Made by a program: the position numbers and the translations under genes. From Sinobacterium norvegicum (GTDB lineage: Bacteria; Pseudomonadota; Gammaproteobacteria; Pseudomonadales; Sinobacteriaceae): a DNA stretch of 64,000 bases. Where the stretch lies: positions 496,001 to 560,000 of the forward strand of contig NZ_CAKLPX010000002.1 of the NCBI RefSeq assembly GCF_923077115.1. Direction: 5' to 3'. Below are positions 15,443 through 23,017 of the stretch, piece after piece; position 1 is the first letter of the stretch; every line of letters starts with the position of its first letter. The notes beneath the pieces were generated by a model, which saw nothing but the letters and a program-made list of their open reading frames with translations, searched no databases and was not told where the DNA came from.

Positions 15443-16618
15443 ATGCCAATCGTTCGTAACTTTATCCGCCACTCATCAGCTCAGGGGCTGCATGAGTATT
15501 TCACCAACAAGAACATTGCTGTTTCTGGGGTTGACTGGTCGCAAGATCAAGCCACTGTCGCCAGTAATGTCATCCAATTGTTGGATCATCTGCCAGCTGA
15601 GGATCAGGCTCGATTGAGGATTGATGCCGAGCGCATAAACCAGATGGCGGACGAGATTGGTCAGGCTGCCTTGCTAAGCGCGGTCACCAATACTTCACAA
15701 TTGAGTCAGATGGAGTCTGCGCTGGAACGAAGTCGCTGGGTTTACCTCCACGAGCCGGATAGGTTTCGTCATGCCGAGGATATTCGTTATGCCGATCAAT
15801 ACCGGCATGGCCGCAATTGGAGCGGTTACCAGCTCCCTCCATCTCTGCCATTGCATACAGATCAGGTGTCACTGAATACCTTCAAAGAAAAAATGAAGTC
15901 ACTGTTTGGTCTGGGCGACAAGGTCAAGGTCGAGCTTTTTGACCGCTCGTTGCTGGATGACGACGGGAATGATGTAGATGTGGTGCAAGTGATGATCTAC
16001 CAGGAAGGTCTGCCAGATGCTTACCTAGAGTTTGAAGGTGATGAGGACATTGTCTCCCGCATTCGTCGACCGGTATCGGAGCATGCGATTACCTATTCAC
16101 CGGACTCTGGGACCATGGAGATCGTCGCTGCCAAACGGGAGCGTCGCGAGGAAATTGCCAAGTCTTTCACTGAGGATTTGCTCAAACAGACGGTCGAAGC
16201 GGATAAGGTTCCACTTCGGCAATATTGCCTCGATCCGTTATTGAATGGTCATGGGCTGGATTGGGATCTCGACGACCATATTGATTCGGTTCAGCTGGTG
16301 ATGTTGAAGTTGAAAGACCTCTCGGGCGATGGCCGCATCCAGATTGAAGTACCTGCTAAAAACGAGGTAAATTTTCACGACTACTGTAGAGAGCATTTCA
16401 GTGATTTTAATCCGCTAACCTCTAAGTCTTTCGCGCCAATCCAGGCGGTCATAAGTATCCGTTTTCAACCTGAACAAGGATCAAATCGCAAGAAAGTCCT
16501 GCCCGTAAAGATTTCTTTGCCTAATGGTTGTGATCTGCGCAGTCGCACTGAGCGGGAGCGATTAATTGGTGAGAAATACCTTAAGCAATGGGGGCTAGTA
16601 CGGGAAATAAACCCATGA
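15443..16618 (+). CDS. Unrecognised protein, first gene of the rightward switch operon
   Basis: A 391-residue protein with no family I recognise. ATG 15443 is preferred over an in-frame GTG at 15437 because TGAGGA lies nine bases upstream of it and only three from the GTG. The N-terminus includes FIRHSSAQGLHEYFTNKNIA, then a helical region; the middle is rich in Asp/Glu and predicted alpha/beta. No Walker, HEXXH or nuclease motif is visible. It is driven by the promoter facing the XRE repressor and overlaps the next gene by 4 bp, so both are made together. It takes the place where a lambdoid cro would lie but is far too large for a Cro protein. Confidence 0.7.
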   Translation: MPIVRNFIRHSSAQGLHEYFTNKNIAVSGVDWSQDQATVASNVIQLLDHLPAEDQARLRIDAERINQMADEIGQAALLSAVTNTSQLSQMESALERSRWVYLHEPDRFRHAEDIRYADQYRHGRNWSGYQLPPSLPLHTDQVSLNTFKEKMKSLFGLGDKVKVELFDRSLLDDDGNDVDVVQVMIYQEGLPDAYLEFEGDEDIVSRIRRPVSEHAITYSPDSGTMEIVAAKRERREEIAKSFTEDLLKQTVEADKVPLRQYCLDPLLNGHGLDWDLDDHIDSVQLVMLKLKDLSGDGRIQIEVPAKNEVNFHDYCREHFSDFNPLTSKSFAPIQAVISIRFQPEQGSNRKKVLPVKISLPNGCDLRSRTERERLIGEKYLKQWGLVREINP

Positions 16619-17556
16619 TTCCTTCCTCACTTAATATCAGCAGAAGCGCACTTGAGCTTCTATTTGATTTGCTGAGTACACCGAAAATGGAACTGTCTGC
16701 AGAGCAATTTAAGTCTCGGCATGAATACAGAGAGCTGTTGGCCGCAAGATTGTTAACGCCAGTCAGCTCAACGCCAGTGTCTGTATGCATTGATGGACGT
16801 GACTACGACATCATCCCAAATGCTACCGGTCCAGGGTTTGGTTATTTTTCCGCTGGTGCAGGCTGGGTGAATGTGCCGATGGAGGATTTACAACGCTATC
16901 AGGTCGACTCTTTGCGAGTGTTTGCTGTTTTGCGCAATTGGTTGGACATATCTGATCGGTCGCCAATAGCGAGCTTACAGCACGATGTCATTTGGGACTT
17001 GGGTGATACCTGGGTAGGTAAAAGGAAGCTCGCCGTTTTGTTTGTACGCAGAGCCCATCTTCCCGTATCCATGCATCTACTAAGGCAGGCTTTGCAGATA
17101 TTTCCTAGACGTAAATCGGCCATGGTGTTGACCGATTTACCATTTCACCACTTTGGTCCAGATCTCCCGGGGGAGCCACTATGCACTGATCTGATGGGCT
17201 TGATTTCTCCTGGCGAGGAGGCGGTTAGCACAATCGACAAAGAGTTAATTGCTGACTTGCTTGGACTGGGGATTCCTAAGCGAAACCAGAACGGCCCGGT
17301 GTATTGCTCTGAAGATGGGGGGGAACTGGTGGTGAATGGAGAAACCTACAGGTTCAATGGATTGATTCATCGCTCAATCATTCGCCAGCTATACGAGGCT
17401 TGGCAAGGTGGTGAATCTCGGGTCAGGAAAGAGGTGCTGCTGGAAACGGCAGAGTCAAGGTCAAACACAATAAGCCAAGCATTCAGTGGTTGTAAAAACG
17501 AATGGCGAAAGGTGATTGACTACGGAGACGGTTGTGGCTGGTTGAAAGTTGAGTAG
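16615..17556 (+). CDS. Unrecognised protein with C-terminal winged-helix-like domain
   Basis: A 313-residue protein; the start at 16615 forms an ATGA overlap with the previous gene (an earlier in-frame start at 16588 is possible). The C-terminal 80 residues (GGELVVNGETYRFNGLIHRS, IIRQLYEAW, then a Trp-rich end) look like a winged-helix domain, possibly DNA-binding. The middle is alpha/beta with RRKSAMVLTDLPFHHFGPD. No enzymatic motif is clear. A strong terminator follows 17 bp after the stop, so the two genes form a closed operon under immunity-type control. Confidence 0.68.
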   Translation: MIPSSLNISRSALELLFDLLSTPKMELSAEQFKSRHEYRELLAARLLTPVSSTPVSVCIDGRDYDIIPNATGPGFGYFSAGAGWVNVPMEDLQRYQVDSLRVFAVLRNWLDISDRSPIASLQHDVIWDLGDTWVGKRKLAVLFVRRAHLPVSMHLLRQALQIFPRRKSAMVLTDLPFHHFGPDLPGEPLCTDLMGLISPGEEAVSTIDKELIADLLGLGIPKRNQNGPVYCSEDGGELVVNGETYRFNGLIHRSIIRQLYEAWQGGESRVRKEVLLETAESRSNTISQAFSGCKNEWRKVIDYGDGCGWLKVE

Positions 17557-17573
17557 ATCCATAACTTACAGCA

Positions 17574-17608
17574 AAAGGCTGGTGTCATTCGTGGCATCAG
17601 CCTTTTTT
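17574..17608 (+). terminator. Rho-independent terminator after the two-gene operon
   Basis: A 13-bp stem with two G-T pairs (AAAGGCTGGTGTC with GGCATCAGCCTTT), a 6-nt loop and a six-T run. It closes the rightward operon before the next early promoter. Confidence 0.85.
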
Positions 17609-17665
17609 GGTTTTCAGGGCGCAGAATTTATCCAGCAGCTAAAAATCACCAAGAAATTATCCCTT

Positions 17666-17710
17666 CCTAACCTCTTACCTAACTTCCCCCTAAACGGATC
17701 CTAACCTACC
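17666..17710 (+). promoter_or_regulatory. Phased CCTAAC boxes before the second AlpA-like gene
   Basis: CCTAAC at 17666-17671, 17678-17683 and 17700-17705 with CCTAAAC at 17689-17695, plus CCTACC at 17705-17710. Spacing is 11-12 bp, about one helical turn, so all boxes face the same side of the DNA. They precede the early replication operon starting at 17760 and resemble the array before the paralogue at 5125. Confidence 0.5.
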
Positions 17711-17759
17711 GAAGCACATCATTACCTCACGTTTTCGCAATAACCATCAGGAGTGCAAC

Positions 17760-17969
17760 GTGAGTGTAAATCATATGAACCAACGGCAATTAGCCAACCG
17801 CTGGGGCGTCAGCGAAGCCACATTGGAGCGCTGGCGCTCTGAAGGCATCGGCCCCGTTTTTCTCAAACTGCAAGGTCGCGTGATGTACCGCCTCGAAGAC
17901 GTCGAGGCCTATGAACACGACTGTCTTCGCAAGAGTACCTCTGAGCGTGTAGCTGGAGGTGACGCATGA
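17760..17969 (+). CDS. AlpA/excisionase-like DNA-binding protein (copy 2)
   Basis: A 69-residue paralogue of the protein at 5125, with the same core (NQRQLANRWGVSEATLERWR, SEGIGPVFLKLQGRVMYR). GTG start with CAGGAG seven bases before. It is the first gene of the early replication operon and its stop overlaps the next start. As a MerR/AlpA-type winged-helix protein it probably regulates this operon from the phased CCTAAC boxes upstream; an excisionase role is also possible. Confidence 0.78.
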   Translation: MSVNHMNQRQLANRWGVSEATLERWRSEGIGPVFLKLQGRVMYRLEDVEAYEHDCLRKSTSERVAGGDA

Positions 17970-18436
17970 GTCTTTCTCTAGAACAAGCACAAGCCATGAG
18001 CATCGGCGAGTTGGCAGGTATGACTGCTGCTGAATTGATGCGTGTTCAGGCTGAAGCGGCCAACTACCTTCGCAATGCCAAAGAACTTAAAGACTGGGTC
18101 GATGGCGCAATTGCCATGAAATACGACCCAAAAGTTAGTGAGTTAAGAACTCAACTTGGCAAAGACACCGGAACTGTCAACTTTGATGACGAGGGTGTGC
18201 GAGTGTCATCTGACCTTCCGAAAAAGCCTGTCTGGGACCAATCGCAATTATCTGAAATCGCACAGCGAATTTCTGCCAGTGGCGATAACCCAGCTGAATT
18301 CTTGGACATCACTTACAAGGTGGCTGAGCGCAAATACACCGCTTGGCCTGAAAACCTTCGAACCGTTTTTGAACCCGCTCGGACATTAAAAACCGGCAAG
18401 CCCACCTTCCGCCTCAGCCATGCAAAGGAGCAATAA
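17966..18436 (+). CDS. Phage early protein, unrecognised
   Basis: A 156-residue, mostly helical protein (MSIGELAGMTAAELMRVQAE and following). The pattern is that of small early phage proteins found before Sak4-like ATPases; no catalytic motif is visible. The ATGA overlap with the AlpA-like gene shows co-translation. Confidence 0.6.
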   Translation: MSLSLEQAQAMSIGELAGMTAAELMRVQAEAANYLRNAKELKDWVDGAIAMKYDPKVSELRTQLGKDTGTVNFDDEGVRVSSDLPKKPVWDQSQLSEIAQRISASGDNPAEFLDITYKVAERKYTAWPENLRTVFEPARTLKTGKPTFRLSHAKEQ

Positions 18437-18438
18437 TC

Positions 18439-18747
18439 ATGACGATTTTTACCAAAGAAACCAATTTTTTAGAGGCTTTGCGCAAGAGCAGTTTTTCATT
18501 GGAAAGCCTGCCAGATGCTATTTCCATTCCTGATGTATCTGACAATGGAGAACCTGAATCTAAGGCGTTGCTTCTAGCGACCGTTGATGATTTGGCCTTT
18601 GCACAGCAGGGTTTGAATAAAGAGCTCAGTCGCATTGTTCAGGAAATGGACTCGCTACGCCGAGTGCATGACATGGCTCGGGGTTACGGTGCCAAAGGCG
18701 CCGACTACGCGCTTGAGTTTCTGCGTGAACATGGGGAGGTGAAGTAA
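18439..18747 (+). CDS. Phage early protein, unrecognised
   Basis: A 102-residue acidic protein with a coiled-coil-like segment near residues 50-85 (DDLAFAQQGLNKELSRIVQE). No known motif. Its stop overlaps the ATPase start by one base, so it is part of the same operon. Confidence 0.58.
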   Translation: MTIFTKETNFLEALRKSSFSLESLPDAISIPDVSDNGEPESKALLLATVDDLAFAQQGLNKELSRIVQEMDSLRRVHDMARGYGAKGADYALEFLREHGEVK

Positions 18748-19622
18748 TGGCCTTTCCAATCATTACGGCCGATCAGCGATTGGCAGAAAAGCGCGGGATC
18801 AAAGGCTGCATTCTTGGTCCATCAGGCATCGGAAAAACCAGTTTGTTGTGGACGGTCGATGCAGACAAAACCTTGTTCTTCGATTTAGAAGCGGGAGACC
18901 TAGCTGTTGAAGGGTGGTCTGGCGATGCGATTCGACCACGTACATGGCAGGAATGTCGTGACTTTGCGGTGTTTATTGGCGGCCCAAATCCTGCGCTACG
19001 GGATGAGCAGCCATACAGCCAAGCACACTATGAAGCAGTCTGCGCTAAATTCGGTGACGTTAGCAGCATTGATAAATACGACACGGTGTTTATCGACTCA
19101 ATAACTGTTGCAGGTCGCCTCTGCTTGCAATGGTGCAAGGGACAACCTCAGGCGTTCAGCGAGCGAAGTGGCAAACCTGATACGCGTGGTGCTTATGGTC
19201 TTCATGGGCAAGAGATGATTGCTTGGCTGACTCATCTACAGCACACCCGTAATAAGAATATCTGGTTTGTTGGCATCCTCGACGAAAAAGTCGATGACTT
19301 CAATCGTAAGGTTTATTCACCACAGATTGATGGTTCAAAAACGGCTCTAGAGCTGCCAGGCATCGTTGATCAGGTCATCACACTTGCGGAAATTCAAAGT
19401 GATGATGGCCAGAAATATCGTGCCTTTATTAACCACACCCTAAATCCCTATGGCTATCCAGCCAAAGATCGCAGTGGGCGACTTGATGTTATCGAGGAGC
19501 CACACCTAGGTCGACTTATGGAAAAAATTCATGGGCCAGTAACACCTCCGTCAGATCGCCTGACCTTTGCTCGCCCAGCACCTATCGAAACCCAAACCAA
19601 TACTGAAGAAGGAGCTCAATAA
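18747..19622 (+). CDS. Phage RecA-fold ATPase, AAA_24/Sak4-like
   Basis: A 291-residue P-loop ATPase. Walker A is GPSGIGKTS at residues 24-32, with TLFFDLEAGDL just after and a DTVFIDSITVAG Walker B region near residue 112. This is the AAA_24 family, whose phage members include Sak4, a small RecA-core protein promoting single-strand annealing with a cognate ssDNA-binding protein. The neighbouring gene overlaps by one base and has the look of such a partner. A recombination or replication-loading role is inferred. Confidence 0.75.
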   Translation: MAFPIITADQRLAEKRGIKGCILGPSGIGKTSLLWTVDADKTLFFDLEAGDLAVEGWSGDAIRPRTWQECRDFAVFIGGPNPALRDEQPYSQAHYEAVCAKFGDVSSIDKYDTVFIDSITVAGRLCLQWCKGQPQAFSERSGKPDTRGAYGLHGQEMIAWLTHLQHTRNKNIWFVGILDEKVDDFNRKVYSPQIDGSKTALELPGIVDQVITLAEIQSDDGQKYRAFINHTLNPYGYPAKDRSGRLDVIEEPHLGRLMEKIHGPVTPPSDRLTFARPAPIETQTNTEEGAQ

Positions 19623-20215
19623 TGACTACTTGGAATGATTTTAACTCGGCTGAAGACCAAAACAATTTTGACGTAATCCCAAAAGGCACGCTGGTAAAAG
19701 TGCGCATGACGATTCGACCCGGTGGCTATGACGATGCTTCGCAAGGTTGGACTGGTGGTTACGCAAGCCAAAGCATGACCACTGGCTCTGTTTACTTGAA
19801 CTGCGAGTTCGTAGTGCTCGATGGTCCATACGCGAAACGGAAAATGTGGAGCCTCATTGGTCTTCACAGCCCTAAAGGTCCCGAGTGGGCAAATATGGGA
19901 AGAGCGTTTATAAAAGGGATCTTGAACTCATCGCGTGGATTGCATCCTCAGGACAACTCACATCAGGCTCAACAAGCACGTCGCATTCAAGGTTTTGCCG
20001 ATCTTGATGGTATTGAGTTTGTTGCCAAAGTTGAGATGGATAAGGACCAAAATGGTGATGATAAAAATGTCGTTAAAACCGCAATCACACCAGACAATAA
20101 AGCTTATGCAGGCATCGCGGGTGAACCGACACAAGCATCAGCTTCGGTACAGCAATCTTCTCCGGCCCAATCTACCTCAACTGCTCCAACTGGTCGTCCC
20201 AGTTGGGCGCAATAA
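19622..20215 (+). CDS. Probable phage ssDNA-binding protein
   Basis: A 197-residue protein with a beta-rich N-terminal 150 residues (NFDVIPKGTLVKVRMTIRPG, later GSVYLNCEFVVLDG and KMWSLIGLHSP) and a Ser/Thr/Gln/Ala/Pro-rich tail ending RPSWAQ. This layout, an OB-like body with a disordered tail, and pairing with an AAA_24 ATPase match DUF669-like phage ssDNA-binding proteins. The call rests on pattern and context; no residue proves DNA binding. Confidence 0.6.
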   Translation: MTTWNDFNSAEDQNNFDVIPKGTLVKVRMTIRPGGYDDASQGWTGGYASQSMTTGSVYLNCEFVVLDGPYAKRKMWSLIGLHSPKGPEWANMGRAFIKGILNSSRGLHPQDNSHQAQQARRIQGFADLDGIEFVAKVEMDKDQNGDDKNVVKTAITPDNKAYAGIAGEPTQASASVQQSSPAQSTSTAPTGRPSWAQ

Positions 20216-20227
20216 GGAGGTCGAATT

Positions 20228-21901
20228 ATGTTATTACGACCTCGTCAAAAACTGTTTGTTGAGCGCAGCCTCGCTGCGCTTAATAAGCACCAGAATACAT
20301 TGGGGGTGGCGCCTACGGGCGCCGGTAAAACCATTATGTTATCCGGTGTTACCGGTCAATGGCTGGAAAACGGAGATGCAAAAGCCTGTGTGCTAGCTCA
20401 TCGAGATGAACTAACTTCTCAAAATGCTGCCAAGTTCAGCCGAGTGAATCCCAGCATCGCCACTTCAATCTATGACGCTCAGGAAAAGTCATGGGCGGGA
20501 CAAGCAACCTTTGCCATGGTGCAAACGTTAGGACGTGAATCAAACCTGAAGAAAATACCAACGCTAGATTTGTTAGTTATCGACGAAGCGCATCATGCAG
20601 CTGCACCCACTTACCGAAAAATCATTGATAGCGTTCGAGATCGTAATCCTGATGTCGCTATTTTTGGCGTAACGGCAACGCCTAATCGAGGTGACAACAA
20701 AGCATTACGCCCTGTTTTTAGTAATGTCAGTGATCAAATTACGCTTGCCGAATTAATTCAATCAGGGCATTTGGTTCCACCGCGAACTTACGTCGTTGAT
20801 GTTGGTACTCAGAGTGAACTGTCACAGGTGAAGCGAACCGCCGATGATTTCGATATGTCGGCAGTCGATGCCATCATGAATAAAGCACCGATCACTGAAG
20901 CAGTGATTCGTCACTGGAAAGAAAAAGCTCATGATCGTTCTACCGTGGTCTTTTGCTCTACCATCCATCACGCCAAAAATGTAGCTGAGGCATTCTCATC
21001 TTCTGGTGTGAATGCCGAGGTTATTCATGGTGAGCTATCAAGCGAGGCGCGCAAAGCGGCGCTGTCTCGTTTCGAATCCGGGGAATCTCAAGTTGTTGTC
21101 AATGTAGCAGTGTTGACTGAAGGCTGGGATTACCCGCCGACCAGTTGTGTGATTTTACTCCGGCCAAGTTCCTATAAGTCGACTCTGATACAAATGATTG
21201 GGCGTGGCCTTAGAACCATTGATCCCAATGAACACCCTGGTGTGGTGAAGAGTGATTGCGTGGTACTCGACTTTGGCACCAGCACCATGCTTCACGGTTC
21301 ATTAGAGCAAGATGTAAATTTGGATGGACATGAGGGCCATGGTGAGGCACCTCAGAAAGAGTGTCCCGACTGCGGAGCGATGGTGCCTGCGGCGGCAAAA
21401 GAGTGCTCCTTATGTGGTCATGTTTGGGAGCGAACTGATACCGATGACAAAGTGGATTTAGCTGACTTTGTGATGTCTGAGATTGACCTGCTTAAACGCT
21501 CCTCGTTTCGTTGGTGTGATTTGTTCGGTGATGATGCGGCATTGATGGCAACAGGCTTTGAAGCGTGGGCCGGAGTGTTCTTCTTAGCCGGTCATTGGTT
21601 TGGCATGGGCGGAGGGAAAAAGCTCCCCGCACGTTTGTTGGCCATGGGTGAGCGGACTGTTTGCCTGGCAGCAGCTGACGACTGGTTGAATGATCATGAA
21701 ACGGAAGATGCCGCGAGCAAATCCCGTAAATGGTTAAACCAGGCTGCAACTGCTCAGCAACTTCGATATTTACCTCCGGCCTATCGACAGGACTTTGGAT
21801 TAACTCGCTACCAAGCATCATGCCTATTGGCGTTCCAGTTTAACAAGCGTGATATCCAATCTCGAATTTTCAACAAAGTTGAAGGAAGGGAGGCCGCTTG
21901 A
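20228..21901 (+). CDS. Phage SF2 DEAD/DEAH-box helicase with zinc ribbon
   Basis: A 557-residue SF2 helicase. Motif I is APTGAGKT at residues 28-35, motif II DEAH at 119-122, then VTATPNRGD, and motif VI QMIGRGLRTIDP. A zinc ribbon (CPDCG and CSLCG) lies near residue 380. The C-terminal 150 residues are not recognised. It probably remodels DNA during phage replication or recombination. AAGGAGG lies just before the ATG. Confidence 0.87.
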   Translation: MLLRPRQKLFVERSLAALNKHQNTLGVAPTGAGKTIMLSGVTGQWLENGDAKACVLAHRDELTSQNAAKFSRVNPSIATSIYDAQEKSWAGQATFAMVQTLGRESNLKKIPTLDLLVIDEAHHAAAPTYRKIIDSVRDRNPDVAIFGVTATPNRGDNKALRPVFSNVSDQITLAELIQSGHLVPPRTYVVDVGTQSELSQVKRTADDFDMSAVDAIMNKAPITEAVIRHWKEKAHDRSTVVFCSTIHHAKNVAEAFSSSGVNAEVIHGELSSEARKAALSRFESGESQVVVNVAVLTEGWDYPPTSCVILLRPSSYKSTLIQMIGRGLRTIDPNEHPGVVKSDCVVLDFGTSTMLHGSLEQDVNLDGHEGHGEAPQKECPDCGAMVPAAAKECSLCGHVWERTDTDDKVDLADFVMSEIDLLKRSSFRWCDLFGDDAALMATGFEAWAGVFFLAGHWFGMGGGKKLPARLLAMGERTVCLAAADDWLNDHETEDAASKSRKWLNQAATAQQLRYLPPAYRQDFGLTRYQASCLLAFQFNKRDIQSRIFNKVEGREAA

Positions 21902-21902
21902 T

Positions 21903-22259
21903 GTGTATTACCGATGTTATATATGCCACAAACCTCCACGCGGTTTCTGTTGGCTGGATCCAAATCGTTTCCAATCTTCTGAAAATCGGCGCGCAAGTTT
22001 TAAGCGCTTTTGTTCGAAGACCTGTCAGGACATTCACTACCAATTGCATCGCAAGGGGGTGGATGTGAACAGAACCGATTTAGAACAAAAAGCCGCTGAG
22101 TCTGTTTTAGCCCCACTTGCAGATTATGTGATGGCCGTAGGCATGGAAAAAGGCCTTGGTAGTTACAGCAAAGATGAAATTATTGGTTTGGTGGATACGG
22201 TCCTTGAATCTTATCACTGCACTTTGCAGGAGTTGTACAAAGACGAGGTGCCTTTCTGA
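21903..22259 (+). CDS. Small zinc-finger phage protein
   Basis: About 118 residues from a GTG at 21903, chosen because GGAAGGGAGG precedes it and the reading frame upstream overlaps the helicase gene. Four cysteines (CYIC, FC, then FCSKTC near residue 40) can form a zinc site; the rest is helical. An ATG at 21901 is in another frame. Role unknown; overlap with the next gene (TGATG) supports expression. Confidence 0.6.
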   Translation: MYYRCYICHKPPRGFCWLDPNRFQSSENRRASFKRFCSKTCQDIHYQLHRKGVDVNRTDLEQKAAESVLAPLADYVMAVGMEKGLGSYSKDEIIGLVDTVLESYHCTLQELYKDEVPF

Positions 22260-23017
22260 TGCTGGATTTTAATCATCAACCGACATTGTCTGAAAAACTC
22301 ACCGATCTAATCGACAGTGCTTTGCAAACTGAGAACCAGGCACAAACGCCGCGCAATTATTTAGGCGCTTCTCGACTAGGCGTTGCGTGTGATCGAGCGC
22401 TTCAATATGAATTCACTAATACAGCCTTAGACGAAGGCAGAACATTTACGGGTCGCACTCTTAGGATATTTGCAGCCGGACATGTCTTCGAAGACTTAGC
22501 CATAAATTGGTTACGCCAAGCAGGGTTTAATCTTTATACAGAGACAGCGTCAGGTGGTCAGTTTGGCTTTGCTGCCGTTGATGGGCGCTTGTGTGGTCAC
22601 GTTGATGGCGTGCTCGCTGGAGGACCTGAATCAATCGGTAACAGTTACCCTGCGCTTTGGGAGTGTAAATCACTGAACGCAAAATCATGGAAGGATACGG
22701 TAAAACGTGGCGTCACACTTTCCAAGCCTGTTTATGCGGCACAAATTGCACTGTACCAAGCCTACATGGAAGAGCAGATCCCAGGCATATCTTCAAATCC
22801 GGCTATGTTCACTGCGATCAACAAAGACACCGCCGAGTTGTACTTCGAGTGGGTGCCATTTAATGGTGAACTGGCTCAGCGTGCATCCGATCGAGGTGTG
22901 CGTGTCATTCAGGCGACTGATGCAGGAGAGCTCTTACCCAGAATCAGCAAAGATCCTACCCACTACGAATGTAAGTTTTGCTCATGGCAAGACCGCTGCT
23001 GGCAAGGAGGTGCGTGA
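22259..23017 (+). CDS. RecB/Cas4-like PD-(D/E)XK exonuclease
   Basis: A 252-residue nuclease. The active-site pattern is GHVDGVL near residue 119, then WECKSLN near 139, and QIALYQAYM near 163 (D, E-x-K and Q-x3-Y as in RecB/Cas4). An early Cys (GVACDRAL) and the C-terminal CKFCSWQDRCW could ligate an Fe-S cluster, as in Cas4 and AddB. In phages such enzymes resect DNA ends for recombination, fitting the neighbouring RecA-fold ATPase and ssDNA-binding protein. Confidence 0.8.
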   Translation: MLDFNHQPTLSEKLTDLIDSALQTENQAQTPRNYLGASRLGVACDRALQYEFTNTALDEGRTFTGRTLRIFAAGHVFEDLAINWLRQAGFNLYTETASGGQFGFAAVDGRLCGHVDGVLAGGPESIGNSYPALWECKSLNAKSWKDTVKRGVTLSKPVYAAQIALYQAYMEEQIPGISSNPAMFTAINKDTAELYFEWVPFNGELAQRASDRGVRVIQATDAGELLPRISKDPTHYECKFCSWQDRCWQGGA

